Origin: DATBHM01 sp963772375
Lineage (GTDB): Bacteria; Actinomycetota; UBA4738; JACQTL01
Direction: 5' to 3'
Length of the DNA: 64,000 nucleotides
Assembly (NCBI GenBank): GCA_963772375.1
Contig: CAVYXG010000004.1
Coordinates: 248,001 to 312,000 of the forward strand
The notes under the pieces: model-generated
The model's input: only the letters and a program-made list of their open reading frames with translations
The model's database searches: none
What the model was told of the DNA's origin: nothing
Shown here: in pieces, positions 36,430-45,221 of the stretch
How the letters are laid out: each line of letters opens with the position of its first letter
How positions within the stretch are numbered: position 1 is the stretch's first letter
Program-made: the position numbers and the translations under genes

Positions 36430-37248
36430 CTAATGCTCTTCTGAGACCGACAGGGTGATGTACACGGCCGTGAGCAGGGTGAACACGTAGGCCTGCACGG
36501 CGGCGATGAAGATCTCGAGGCCCACCAGGAAGATCGACAGGACGAGCGCCGGGATCGCGAGCGGGATGGTGGCGGGCAGGGCGACCAGGTAGGCGGTGGC
36601 GACGAAGAACACCGTCAGCAGCACGTGGCCGGCGAAGAAGTTGGCGAACAGCCGGATGGCGAGCGTGGCCGGCCGCAGGATCAACGCCGTGATGAGCTCG
36701 ATGGGCGTGAGCAGGACGTACGCGGGCTTCGGCACGCCCGGCGGGAACATCACGCCCTTGAGGTAGCCGACGAACCCCTTCTTCTTGATCCCCGCGTAGT
36801 TGTAGACCAGCCACGACCCGGTCGCGAGGATCAGCGGGATGGCGATCCGCGACGACACCGGGAACTGGACGATCGGGATGACCTCCAGGAAGCTGATGAT
36901 CAGCGCGAAGATGAGGAGGATGCTCAGGTACGGCTGCCACACCGCGCCCTCCCGGCGGCCGATCACGCCCTCCACGACGTCGCTCGCGACGAAGTCGTAC
37001 AGCGCCTCCATGACGTTCTGCCCGCCGCGGGGCACGATCTTCGGCCGCCGGAACGCCAGGATGAACACCAGCGCGGCCAGCGCGGCCGCCACGAACTCGA
37101 GGATCACCACGCGGTTGATGCACAGGGTCTTGCCGCCGAGCTTCCACAGGCACGGCCACTGGTACAGCTCGTTGACCGAGGGGATGGAGTCCTTGAACCC
37201 CTCGCGCGCGGCGAGGACCGGGACCAGTCCCTGGAGGTTGGCGAGCAT
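36430..37248 (-). CDS. atpB: F1Fo ATP synthase a subunit
   Basis: The 272-residue subunit has about six membrane helices and the essential Arg in LILRPATLAIRLFANFFAGH, next to the proton half-channels. PRGGQNVMEALYDFVASDVV at the N-terminal side is typical of the a subunit. The gene precedes atpE by 14 bases. Confidence 0.95.
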   Translation of the reverse strand: MLANLQGLVPVLAAREGFKDSIPSVNELYQWPCLWKLGGKTLCINRVVILEFVAAALAALVFILAFRRPKIVPRGGQNVMEALYDFVASDVVEGVIGRREGAVWQPYLSILLIFALIISFLEVIPIVQFPVSSRIAIPLILATGSWLVYNYAGIKKKGFVGYLKGVMFPPGVPKPAYVLLTPIELITALILRPATLAIRLFANFFAGHVLLTVFFVATAYLVALPATIPLAIPALVLSIFLVGLEIFIAAVQAYVFTLLTAVYITLSVSEEH

Positions 37249-37683
37249 CTAGGCTCCGCTCCCCACCGGGGGTGCCCCGGACGGTTCCCCCGCCGGCTCG
37301 AGCTTCCCGGTCAGCACCACGTAGGCCTCGTACGTCGCGACCGTGAGAGCCGTGGCGATCGCCGCGAACCCGAAGGCGGCCACGTCGCCGCCCAGCGCGC
37401 GGACGGCGAACAGGCACCCCACGATGATCGCCAGGCGGATCAGCCAACCGCCCAGCGTGGCCGCCTGCATCGCGCCGGCCGAGACGCGCCGGGCCCGGCC
37501 CAGGATCACCACGTAGCCGGCGAAGCTCACGCTCACCACGACCACGCCGAGAAGCGCGGAGACCGCGGCGTTCAACCCGTTCGCCGCGTACCCGATGCCG
37601 AACGCGGCGACGGCCAAGACCGCCCCCGGGAGGAGGGCCCGCTTGGCCATCTGGCGTTCCGGCTGGTCGTTCGTCTCGCTCAC
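37249..37683 (-). CDS. AtpI-like membrane protein of the atp operon
   Basis: The 144-residue protein has about four membrane helices (LLPGAVLAVAAFGIGYAANG, LLGVVVVSVSFAGYVVIL, LIRLAIIVGCLFAVRAL, AAIATALTVATYEAYVVL) and polar ends, consistent with the ATP synthase I family. Members help assemble the c-ring. The GTG start is four bases after atpZ-like, and its stop adjoins atpB. Confidence 0.78.
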   Translation of the reverse strand: MSETNDQPERQMAKRALLPGAVLAVAAFGIGYAANGLNAAVSALLGVVVVSVSFAGYVVILGRARRVSAGAMQAATLGGWLIRLAIIVGCLFAVRALGGDVAAFGFAAIATALTVATYEAYVVLTGKLEPAGEPSGAPPVGSGA

Positions 37684-37686
37684 TCG

Positions 37687-37905
37687 CTACTTCTGGTCTC
37701 TGGTGTACCGGATGAGCACCAGCCACGTGCCGCCGATGGCCCCGAGGATCAGCCCGATGGGCAGGAACAGGGCGTGGAAGCCGAACCACCGGTCGAGCAG
37801 GTACCCGATGCCTCCCCAGGCCAGCAACCCGCCGAGCAGGAGTCCGATGATGGACCAGGCGTCCGGGCTCGGCCGCCCAGATCCACCCTCCGGATTCCCG
37901 GCCAT
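37687..37905 (-). CDS. AtpZ-like small membrane protein, first gene of the atp operon
   Basis: The 72-residue protein has two membrane helices (WSIIGLLLGGLLAWGGIGYL and ALFLPIGLILGAIGGTWLVL) joined by the short LDRWFGFHA loop, the pattern of AtpZ/F1Fo-associated proteins (PF09527). It helps assembly or ion supply for the synthase. The ATG at 37905 is nine bases after the -10 hexamer of the operon promoter. Confidence 0.82.
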   Translation of the reverse strand: MAGNPEGGSGRPSPDAWSIIGLLLGGLLAWGGIGYLLDRWFGFHALFLPIGLILGAIGGTWLVLIRYTRDQK

Positions 37906-37914
37906 GGGCGCGCC

Positions 37915-37944
37915 ATTCTAGCGACGGGCGTCCGAGGGCGTCAA
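37915..37944 (-). promoter_or_regulatory. Sigma-70-type promoter of the atp operon
   Basis: On the minus strand TTGACG (37939-37944) and TAGAAT (37915-37920) are separated by 18 bases. The ATG of the first gene is nine bases past the -10, so the mRNA would be leaderless or nearly so. Confidence 0.75.
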
Positions 37945-37993
37945 ACGAAGCCCAACCTGTTTTCGCAGGTCAGAGGCCATATTTCGATCCGCT

Positions 37994-38009
37994 TGTGAAA
38001 ACTTTCACA
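37994..38009 (-). promoter_or_regulatory. CRP/GlxR-type binding site upstream of the atp operon
   Basis: The site is an exact TGTGA-N6-TCACA, inside a perfect palindrome of nine-base arms and two-base centre (37992-38011). Its centre lies about 93 bases upstream of the predicted atp transcription start, a distance at which CRP-type proteins can activate. It also covers the stop codon of the ABC permease gene. Confidence 0.65.
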
Positions 38010-38865
38010 AGGCGGCGGCCGTCCGGCGCCTCGACGCGAAGATGTTCACGACCGCGATGATCGCCCCGCCGAGGAAGATCAGCGTGCCCATCACGAACAC
38101 CTGCGGAGGTATGCCGACCTTCACCGCGCCGTAGACCCACAGCGGGAACGTCTTGACCGACCCCGCGTTGAAGTTCGTGATCACGAAGTCGTCGATCGAG
38201 AGCGCGAACGCGAGCAGTCCGCCCGCCAGCACCCCCGGCCAGATCAGCGGCAGGGTCACCTTGAAGAACGTGGTCATCGGGCCGGCGCCGAGGTCGCTCG
38301 CGGCCTCTTCTAGCGAGGTGTCGAACCCCGCCAGGCGCGCCCGGACCGTCACCGCCACGAACGCGATGTTGAACATGACGTGGGCGATGATGATCGTCCC
38401 GATGCCCCGCGGGATCCCGAAGGTCAGGAACAGCGACAGCAGCGACGCCCCGAGCACGATCTCCGGGGCTGAGATGTTCATGAACAGGACCATGTCGGTC
38501 GTCGCGCGCCCCCGGAACCGGTGTCGCACGAGCGCCAGCGCGACGAGCGTCCCGAGCGCGGTCGCGATGAGCGTGCTGATGAACGCCACGTAGAGCGAGT
38601 TCTGGAGCGCGGCCGTCAGGTCGGGCTTCGCGAACAGGTGGGTGTAGCCGAACAGGCTGAACCCCTGCCACCGGAACGAGACCTTCTTGGGCCCCGAGTC
38701 GTTGAAGCTGTACAGGATCATCACCAGGATCGGCACCACCAGGTAGAAGAGCACCAGGGCGCCGTACGCCGGCAGGATGAACCGGGTCCACCGCTTGGTG
38801 GGCTCGCGCAGCGGCGGCCGGTCCGATGCCGAGGTGACGGGCGCGTCGACGGTGGTCGCCGCCAT
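38005..38865 (-). CDS. potC: Polyamine-type ABC transporter permease (PotC-like)
   Basis: The 286-residue protein has six membrane helices and the ABC permease EAA loop SLEEAASDLGAGPMTTFFKV at about residues 187-206. The context with PotA, PotD and PotB homologues marks it as PotC/YdcV-type. The start ATG 38865 leads; a GTG two codons earlier is possible. The stop falls within the CRP-type palindrome. Confidence 0.88.
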   Translation of the reverse strand: MAATTVDAPVTSASDRPPLREPTKRWTRFILPAYGALVLFYLVVPILVMILYSFNDSGPKKVSFRWQGFSLFGYTHLFAKPDLTAALQNSLYVAFISTLIATALGTLVALALVRHRFRGRATTDMVLFMNISAPEIVLGASLLSLFLTFGIPRGIGTIIIAHVMFNIAFVAVTVRARLAGFDTSLEEAASDLGAGPMTTFFKVTLPLIWPGVLAGGLLAFALSIDDFVITNFNAGSVKTFPLWVYGAVKVGIPPQVFVMGTLIFLGGAIIAVVNIFASRRRTAAAL

Positions 38866-38951
38866 CAGCACCGGGGGGCTACCGCTCGGCTGTGCCGCAC
38901 CGGCCCCCACCCTCCTTCCGGCCTCGCTCCATGAGCCCCCCGGCCCCCCAT

Positions 38952-39866
38952 CTACACGTACTCCTCGAGGCTCCGCGCGCCGAGCACCCGCGCGTAGATC
39001 AGCATCCCGATCAACAGTCCGAACATGAGGATGAACGACATCGCGGCGGCCTGCGGGTACTGCGAGTTCTGCAGGTAGGCCAGCTGGATGATGTTCCCGA
39101 TCATCGTGGTCTGCGTGCCCCCGAGCACGGTCGCGTTCACGTAGTCGCCCACCGCCGGGATGAACGTCAGCAGCACGCCTGCGAAGATGCCGGGAACCGA
39201 CAGCGGCAGGATCACCCGCGTGAACACCCCCACCCGGTTCGCGTACAGGTCGCCGGCCGCCTCGATCACCCGTCGGTCGATGCGTTCGAGCGAGACGTAC
39301 AGTGGCAGCGCCATGAACGGCAGGAAGTTGTAGGCGATCCCCCAGATCACCGCTATCGGCGTGGCGAGCACGTGGAAGCTCTGCGGCAGCAGGTGGATGT
39401 CCTTCAGCGTGCCGAGCAGGATCCCGTTGTCCGAAAGGATGAACTGCCACGCGAGCGTCCGGATGACGAACGACACGAAGAACGGCAGCAGGAGCATGAA
39501 CAGCAGCGTGGTCTTGTACCGCCCCCCGCGGAACGCGATCCAGTAGGCGAGCGGATAGGCGACCACCAGGGTGGCGACCGTGGCGGAGGCCCCGTACAGC
39601 AGCGAGCGCAGGAACTGCGTGTGGTACTGCGTCAGCACGTCCGTGAAGTTCTGGAAGTGCCACGTCATGTTGAAGCCGTCGTAGTAGTTCCCGGTCATCA
39701 GCGACGCCGACGCCATGAACAGCATGGGGATCAGGAAGAACACGAGCAGCCATCCGCCGCCGGGCAGCAGCAGGACGTAGGGGGCGAGCCGCTTCCCCAG
39801 CCGGCGGCGGGGGCGCCTCGGCGGCGGCGCTACGACCCGTAGATCGGCTGGAACACCTTGTTCCAC
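38952..39866 (-). CDS. potB: Polyamine-type ABC transporter permease (PotB-like)
   Basis: The protein of about 304 residues has six membrane helices (for example YVLLLPGGGWLLVFFLIPML) and the EAA loop RRVIEAAGDLYANRVGVFTR. The only ordinary start in frame is GTG 39866, overlapping the binding-protein gene by 37 bases. Shorter versions would need CTG. Downstream potC follows after 86 bases. Confidence 0.85.
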   Translation of the reverse strand: MEQGVPADLRVVAPPPRRPRRRLGKRLAPYVLLLPGGGWLLVFFLIPMLFMASASLMTGNYYDGFNMTWHFQNFTDVLTQYHTQFLRSLLYGASATVATLVVAYPLAYWIAFRGGRYKTTLLFMLLLPFFVSFVIRTLAWQFILSDNGILLGTLKDIHLLPQSFHVLATPIAVIWGIAYNFLPFMALPLYVSLERIDRRVIEAAGDLYANRVGVFTRVILPLSVPGIFAGVLLTFIPAVGDYVNATVLGGTQTTMIGNIIQLAYLQNSQYPQAAAMSFILMFGLLIGMLIYARVLGARSLEEYV

Positions 39867-41086
39867 GCGGCCTCTTCCTGGACGCTTTCGAACACCTTGT
39901 ACTTCTGCGACTTCGCCAGGTCCTCCTCCGACGGGAACACGAGGGGGCTGTTCGCGACGTCGGGGTCCTTGATGTCGTGGAGCACGATGTCCTTGGCCTC
40001 GGGGACCGGGGACACATACCAGACGAAGTCGGCGATCTGGGCGGCGATCTCGGGCTGGTACACGAAGTTCATGAACAACAGGGCGTCGACCGGGTTCTTG
40101 GCGTGGAGCGGGATGGCCATGTTGTCGGTCCACAGGATCCCGCCCTCCTTCGGCAGCGTGAACGCCACTTCCGGATAGCCGTCGCCGCCGATGCTCTTCG
40201 GCGCCGCCGCGATGAACGCGTCGCCCGACCAGGCCTGCGTGATGACGATGTCGCCGTTCTCCAGGGCGTCGATGTAGCTCTGGTCGTAGTACTTGCGGAC
40301 GAGGGGCCGCTGCGAGAGGAGCAGGTCGGCCGCTTCCTTCCACTCCTTGGGGCCGCTCTCCGCCACGTCGTGGCCGAGGTAGACGAGCGCCGGGCACGGC
40401 AGGTCCTGGTTGTTGCCGAACATGCCGATCCGGCCCTTGTAGTCGGGATCCATCAGATCCTTGAACGACGTCGGGGGCGCCTTGACCTCGTTCTTGTTGT
40501 AGGCGATGCCGGTGAGGCCGGACTGCCACGCCGTCGTGTAGCGGTTGCCCGGGTCGTACGTGGGCGAGAGCACCGAGCGGCTGGCGTGCTGGTAGAAGTT
40601 TGGGATGTACGACGCGTCGAGCGGGATGAGGTAGTTGAGCCGGATCATCTTCTCGATCGGGCCGCCGTTCGTGATGATGATGAGGTCGTAGCCGGTGTCC
40701 TCCCCCGCCGCGAGCGCCGGTATGATTCGGGCCAGGAACGGGTCGTTGTCGTTGACGTCGGTCTTGTACGTCGTCTGGATGGCGGTCGCCTTCTGGAAGT
40801 CCTCGATCGTCGGGCTGTTGCCGCTGTCGTCGACGTCGATGTAGTCCTCCCAGTTGGCGATCACCAGCTGGTGGTGCTCGCGGATCTTGCTCCAGTCGAA
40901 CGACGTGTTCGCCCCGGCCGCGCCGGCGCCCGGGATGTGGCACGCGGCGGCCAGCGCGGAGAGGCCGAACGCCCCGGCGCCGAGCCCCGCGTACCGGAAG
41001 AGCTCCCGCCGCGAGATCCGCCTGCGGCCGGTCAGGCCGCGCAGGAGCGCTGGGTCCAGATCTTCCCGGACGCGATCCGGCGTCAC
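39830..41086 (-). CDS. potD: Polyamine-type ABC transporter substrate-binding lipoprotein (PotD-like)
   Basis: The 418-residue protein has a combined twin-Arg and lipoprotein leader (SRRELFRYAGLGAGAFGLSA then LAAAC). The mature part is PotD-like: LVIANWEDYIDVDD at the start, YDLIIITNGGPIEKM, SGLTGIAYNKNEV, ITQAWSGDAFIAA and IPLHAKNPVDALLFMNFVY. It binds putrescine, spermidine or a related cation outside the cell. Its GTG overlaps the potA stop. Tat export would be unusual for this family. Confidence 0.9.
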   Translation of the reverse strand: MTPDRVREDLDPALLRGLTGRRRISRRELFRYAGLGAGAFGLSALAAACHIPGAGAAGANTSFDWSKIREHHQLVIANWEDYIDVDDSGNSPTIEDFQKATAIQTTYKTDVNDNDPFLARIIPALAAGEDTGYDLIIITNGGPIEKMIRLNYLIPLDASYIPNFYQHASRSVLSPTYDPGNRYTTAWQSGLTGIAYNKNEVKAPPTSFKDLMDPDYKGRIGMFGNNQDLPCPALVYLGHDVAESGPKEWKEAADLLLSQRPLVRKYYDQSYIDALENGDIVITQAWSGDAFIAAAPKSIGGDGYPEVAFTLPKEGGILWTDNMAIPLHAKNPVDALLFMNFVYQPEIAAQIADFVWYVSPVPEAKDIVLHDIKDPDVANSPLVFPSEEDLAKSQKYKVFESVQEEAAWNKVFQPIYGS

Positions 41087-42240
41087 TCGTCCTCCCGCTC
41101 GAGGTCGGCGCCCGCCTCGGCGTCGGGGACGACGGAGAACGTGTGCTCCGGGCGCCAACGCAACCGCACGCGCTCCCCGGGCGACGGGATCGCCTCGGTG
41201 CCGCGGTTCTGCTCGAACACGCTGAGATGCGAGCCGCCGGGTCCCTCCACGACGAACTGGTGGCTCACCCCGACGTAGGTCACCTCGCGGAGCAGGCCGG
41301 TGACCTCGTTCCACCGGCCGCCACCGTCGCCGTTCGACGCCGCGCCCTCGACCGCGATGTACACCTTCTCCGGCCGAACGCCGACCTTGACCGAGCGGCC
41401 GCCCTCGGGGAGCCGGTCCGCCGGTAGCTCGACGACCGCGCCGTCGTGCGCCTTGACCGTTGCCATGTCGCCCTGGATGCCCTCGACGTCGCCGTCCAGC
41501 AGGTTCGACGCCCCCAGGAAGCCCGCGACGAACTCCGTCCGCGGCAGGTCGTAGACGTCCTCCGGGCTCCCGGTCTGCTCGATGACCCCGCGGCGCATGA
41601 CGGCCAGGCGGTTCGACATCGTCATCGCCTCCTCCTGGTCGTGGGTGACGTACAGGAACGTGATCTGGACCTCCTGCTGGATGCGCTTCAGCTCCAGCTG
41701 CATCTGCTTGCGGAGCTTGAGGTCGAGCGCGCCGAGCGGCTCGTCGAGCAGGAGCAGCTGCGGCTCGTTCACGAGCGCGCGGGCGAGCGCGACGCGTTGC
41801 TGCTGCCCGCCCGAGAGCTGTCCCGGCTTGCGCCGCTCGAACCCGGGGAGATCGACGAGACGGAGCATCTCGTTCACGCGCGTCTCGAGGTCCTTGCCGG
41901 GGACCTTCTTCCGGCGCAGGCCGAACGCGACGTTGTCGAACACGTCGAGGTGCGGGAACAGGGCGTAGGACTGAAAGACCGTGTTCACGTCGCGCTTGTA
42001 CGCGGGGAGCATGGTGACGTCCTGGCCGCCGAGCTCGATCATCCCGGCGCTCGGCTCCTCGAACCCGCCGATCATGCGCAGGGTCGTGGTCTTCCCGCAC
42101 CCGGACGGCCCGAGCAGGCTGAAGAACTCGCCGCGTTCGATGTCGAGGGACAGATCGTCGACGGCGACGTGGTCGGCGAACTGCTTCGTCACGCGGTCCA
42201 GGCGGACGTCGACCTCGGGCTCCTGTCCCTGCTCAGGCAC
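41083..42240 (-). CDS. potA: Polyamine-type ABC transporter ATPase (PotA-like)
   Basis: The 385-residue ATPase has Walker A LLGPSGCGKTTTLRMIGG, the signature GQLSGGQQQRVALARALV, Walker B LLLLDEPLGALD and the switch His in YVTHDQEEAMTMSN. A C-terminal TOBE regulatory domain follows (VGVRPEKVYIAVEG, RLRWRPEHTFSV). The start is GTG 42240. It leads the four-gene transport operon in the order A-D-B-C. Confidence 0.93.
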   Translation of the reverse strand: MPEQGQEPEVDVRLDRVTKQFADHVAVDDLSLDIERGEFFSLLGPSGCGKTTTLRMIGGFEEPSAGMIELGGQDVTMLPAYKRDVNTVFQSYALFPHLDVFDNVAFGLRRKKVPGKDLETRVNEMLRLVDLPGFERRKPGQLSGGQQQRVALARALVNEPQLLLLDEPLGALDLKLRKQMQLELKRIQQEVQITFLYVTHDQEEAMTMSNRLAVMRRGVIEQTGSPEDVYDLPRTEFVAGFLGASNLLDGDVEGIQGDMATVKAHDGAVVELPADRLPEGGRSVKVGVRPEKVYIAVEGAASNGDGGGRWNEVTGLLREVTYVGVSHQFVVEGPGGSHLSVFEQNRGTEAIPSPGERVRLRWRPEHTFSVVPDAEAGADLEREDE

Positions 42241-42340
42241 GGTTCGTGATCATGTCATCGCTCGGCGGTTCGTGTGCAACGGGCCGCGTCAGCGCTCGGG
42301 GCGCCGTTGTACGAAACGGACAACCGGCCTTCGGCCTCCT

Positions 42341-42363
42341 GTCGGGGGGCTCCACCCCCCGAC
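42341..42363 (-). terminator. Strong GC hairpin downstream of hisD
   Basis: GTCGGGGGG and CCCCCCGAC pair over nine bases with a five-base loop, 25 bases after the hisD stop. A second hairpin (GGCC TTC GGCC) lies next to it. There is no U-tract, as is common in high-GC actinobacteria. It separates hisD from the transporter operon. Confidence 0.5.
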
Positions 42364-42387
42364 TGCCCCCCGAAAACCCCGTGACGC

Positions 42388-43668
42388 TCAGCGGATCCGG
42401 CGGCGGACCTCGACGGCGCGGGCGTGGCCCGGGAGGCTTTCGGCCCGCGCGACCGCCTCGACCTCGCCCGCGTGGGCTCCCAGGCCGGCTGCCGTCGCCT
42501 CGACCACGCTCGACACGCGGACGAAGTCGGCCGCCCGCAGGCCCGAGCCGAACCGCGCGGTGGCCATGGTCGGCAACACGTGGTTCGACCCCACGCCGTA
42601 GTCGCCGAACGCCACCGGCGTGAGCGGGCCGAGGAACGCCGCCCCGTACGAAGAGCACCGCTCGAGCGTCGCTCGGGGGTCGGCCGTCACGATCTGGAGG
42701 TGTTCGGGGGCCACGCGGTCCACGACCCGGGCGGCCTCGTCCTCGTCGGCGGCGACCACCGCCACCGAGCCCCGCAGCGACGTCTCGACGATGGCACGCC
42801 GGGGGGAGGTATCGACCTCAGCCCGGAGCGCGGGCTCGATGCGGTCGGGCAGGCCGGGGTCGAGGGCGACGAGCACGACCCGCGCCAGCGGGTCGTGCTC
42901 GGCCTGGGCGACCAGGTCCGCGGACAGCACGGCCGGGTCGGCCGTGCCGTCCGCCACCACCACCAGCTCGGTCGGCCCGGCCAGCCCGTCGATCCCGACG
43001 ATCCCGGCCACCTCGCGCTTGGCCGCGGTGACCCAGACGTTCCCCGGCCCGACGATCACGTCCACGGCCGGGACCGACGCCGTCCCGAACGCCATCGCCG
43101 CCACCGCCTGAGCGCCGCCGATCCGGAACACGGTTTTCACGCCGGCGATCCCGGCCGCGTACCGCACGGCAGCCGGCACGGTCCCGTCGGCGGCCGGAGG
43201 GGTGCACAGCACCACTCGGGCCACGCCGGCCACGGCGGCCGGCACCGCCGTCATCAACACCGTGGACGGGTACGCCGCCCGCCCGCCCGGGACGTACGCC
43301 CCCGCGGCGGCAACCGGGCGGACCGTCTCCCCGAAGCGCACGCCGTCGCGCTCGTCCCACCACTCCGTCGGCACCTGGCGGGCGTGCAGATCGAGCAGGC
43401 GCTCCCGCATGGTGTCGAGCGCCTCGCGGAGTTGGCCGGGCAGCTCGCCGGCGGCTGCGGCCATGGCGTCCTCGGGCACGGCGATGCCGTCGGACAGGTC
43501 GGCCCCGTCGAACCGCCGGGTGAGCTCGACCAGGGCCGCGTCGCCCTCGATTCGTACGCGTTCGACGATGGCCCGGACGGCGTCGGTGACCTCCGGGTCG
43601 AACGCCGGCCCCGATGCAGGCCGGAGGTCCGCCGGACGGATGGGGTGCAGGAGCGGATCGGTGGGCAT
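42388..43668 (-). CDS. hisD: Histidinol dehydrogenase
   Basis: The 426-residue enzyme has VAAAGAYVPGGRAAYPSTVL, IGGAQAVAAMAFGT, VDVIVGPGNVWVTAAKREVA and GIDGLAGPTELVVVADG, then AEHDPLARV and the late FGDYGVGSNHVLPT with its zinc-ligand region. It oxidises histidinol to histidine in two NAD-dependent steps, using zinc. No other his genes are in the window. TAGGCT nine bases before the ATG suggests its own promoter. Confidence 0.95.
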   Translation of the reverse strand: MPTDPLLHPIRPADLRPASGPAFDPEVTDAVRAIVERVRIEGDAALVELTRRFDGADLSDGIAVPEDAMAAAAGELPGQLREALDTMRERLLDLHARQVPTEWWDERDGVRFGETVRPVAAAGAYVPGGRAAYPSTVLMTAVPAAVAGVARVVLCTPPAADGTVPAAVRYAAGIAGVKTVFRIGGAQAVAAMAFGTASVPAVDVIVGPGNVWVTAAKREVAGIVGIDGLAGPTELVVVADGTADPAVLSADLVAQAEHDPLARVVLVALDPGLPDRIEPALRAEVDTSPRRAIVETSLRGSVAVVAADEDEAARVVDRVAPEHLQIVTADPRATLERCSSYGAAFLGPLTPVAFGDYGVGSNHVLPTMATARFGSGLRAADFVRVSSVVEATAAGLGAHAGEVEAVARAESLPGHARAVEVRRRIR

Positions 43669-43677
43669 GATTGAGGG

Positions 43678-43683
43678 AGCCTA
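43678..43683 (-). promoter_or_regulatory. -10 element (TAGGCT) of hisD
   Basis: TAGGCT is nine bases before the ATG at 43668, with no ribosome-binding site. Confidence 0.5.
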
Positions 43684-43776
43684 CCGTCGGGACTTCCCCC
43701 GGGGATTTGTCCACCCGGTACGTGCGGCCCTGCCCGGTGGCGCGTAACGTTTTCAGCAGAGCGAGGAGGCACGACT

Positions 43777-45141
43777 GTGGACGAACGCATCCTGAACCGG
43801 GCAGCGGAGATCGAGGAACGCGAGCGCGCGAGGATGCTCGAGCGGACCTCGGCGTCCGCGAAGCTGTTCGAGCGGGCATCGGCGACCATGCCGATGGGCG
43901 TGGCGTCGTCGTTCCAGGCGGGCGACCCCTACCCCATCTACCTCAGCCGCGGGCAGGGCAGCCGCGTGTGGGACATCGACGACAACGAGTACGTCGACTA
44001 CCACAACGGGTTCGGCACGATGGTCGTCGGCCACGCGCACCCCAAGATCCGGGAGGCGATCGAACGAGCCGCCGCCGGGGGCACCCACTTCGCGGTGACC
44101 ACGGAGACCACGGTCGCGCTCGCCGAGGAGCTGTGCCGCCGGTTCGGATGCGAGCGGGTCCGGTTCTCGAACTCCGGCACCGAGGCCACCATGGATGCGC
44201 TGCGGGTGGCCCGCGCGGCCACGGGGCGAGAGCGGCTCGTCAAGATCGAGGGCTCGTACCACGGCCACCACGACGCGGTGATGTTCTCGGTCGTCCCGTC
44301 GATGGCGCAGCTCGAGGGCCACGACCGCGGCGGGAACATCCCGTTCTCCGGGGGCATCCCCAAGCACACGGCCGACGACCTCGAGGTGGTGCCGTTCAAC
44401 GACGCGGAGGCGCTCGAGCAGACGCTGGACGCGTTCCCGGGGCAGTTCGCCGCGATGATCCTCGAGCCCGTGATGATGAACATCGGCATGGTCGTCCCCG
44501 AGGACGGCTACCTCCAGAAGGTCCGCGAGCTCTGCACCAAGCACGGCGTGGTCCTGATCTTCGACGAGGTGAAGACCGGCGCGACCGTCGCCCCCGGCGG
44601 GGCCGCCGGGCTGTACGGCGTGCAGCCCGACCTGGCGTGCTGGGCCAAGGCCATCGGGGGCGGGACGCCGCTCGGCGCATTCGGTGGCACGGCCGCCGTG
44701 ATGGACGAGATCGGCCGTTCGGTCGCCCACCAGGGCACGTTCAACGGCAACCCCCTCGTGGCGCACGCCGGGCTCACCACGCTCACCGAGATCCTCACGC
44801 CCGACGCGTACGAGCACGTCAACCGGCTGTCGGCGGCCATGGCGGAGGGGTGCCGCGCCGCCATCGCCGAGCACGGCATTCCCGCCCACGTCACGCAGCT
44901 CGGGCTGAAGGGGTGCGTGTCCTACCGTCCGGAACCGCTCCGCAACTACCGCGACTACCTCGAGACCCATCCCGAGCTGTTCGCGGCCTCCTGGGCGTGG
45001 GTGGTCAACCGCGGCGTGTTCATGACCCCGGGCGACGAGGAGCAGTGGACGGTGTCGGTCCAGCACTCCGACGACGACGTCGCGCGGTACGTGGACGCGT
45101 TCGGCGAGTTCTGCGCGGCCCTGGCCTCCACGGCCGCCTAG
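43777..45141 (+). CDS. Class III aminotransferase, glutamate-1-semialdehyde-aminomutase-like
   Basis: The 454-residue PLP enzyme has VWDIDDNEYVDYHNGFG, VRFSNSGTEATMDALRVARA, KIEGSYHGHHDA, LIFDEVKTG and ACWAKAIGGGTPLGAFGG, with the PLP Lys in the last segment, then GTFNGNPLVAHAGLTTL. It is close to glutamate-1-semialdehyde aminomutase, but the active site differs (DEVKTG in place of DEVMTG) and no other heme genes are nearby. It may act on another amine. The GTG has AGGAGG eight bases upstream. Confidence 0.85.
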   Translation: MDERILNRAAEIEERERARMLERTSASAKLFERASATMPMGVASSFQAGDPYPIYLSRGQGSRVWDIDDNEYVDYHNGFGTMVVGHAHPKIREAIERAAAGGTHFAVTTETTVALAEELCRRFGCERVRFSNSGTEATMDALRVARAATGRERLVKIEGSYHGHHDAVMFSVVPSMAQLEGHDRGGNIPFSGGIPKHTADDLEVVPFNDAEALEQTLDAFPGQFAAMILEPVMMNIGMVVPEDGYLQKVRELCTKHGVVLIFDEVKTGATVAPGGAAGLYGVQPDLACWAKAIGGGTPLGAFGGTAAVMDEIGRSVAHQGTFNGNPLVAHAGLTTLTEILTPDAYEHVNRLSAAMAEGCRAAIAEHGIPAHVTQLGLKGCVSYRPEPLRNYRDYLETHPELFAASWAWVVNRGVFMTPGDEEQWTVSVQHSDDDVARYVDAFGEFCAALASTAA

Positions 45142-45221
45142 GCCGAACGACCGAGGCGTTTCGCCCACTCCGCAGGTCAAGGACCCGGCCCGCGCGACCG
45201 ATACCCACTTCCAGGTAAGCC

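Noticed and set aside
37955..37972. A second small inverted repeat (ACCTG...CAGGT) between the CRP-type site and the atp promoter
   Set aside because: The arms are only five bases and similar repeats occur by chance in GC-rich DNA.
37992..38011. The palindrome CTTGTGAAA-AC-TTTCACAAG as a transcription terminator
   Set aside because: The loop would be only two bases and no U-tract follows on either strand; it matches a CRP-type operator much better.
43777..45141. Naming the class III aminotransferase hemL
   Set aside because: It is similar, but the active-site segment differs and no other heme-synthesis gene is nearby, so only the family is given.
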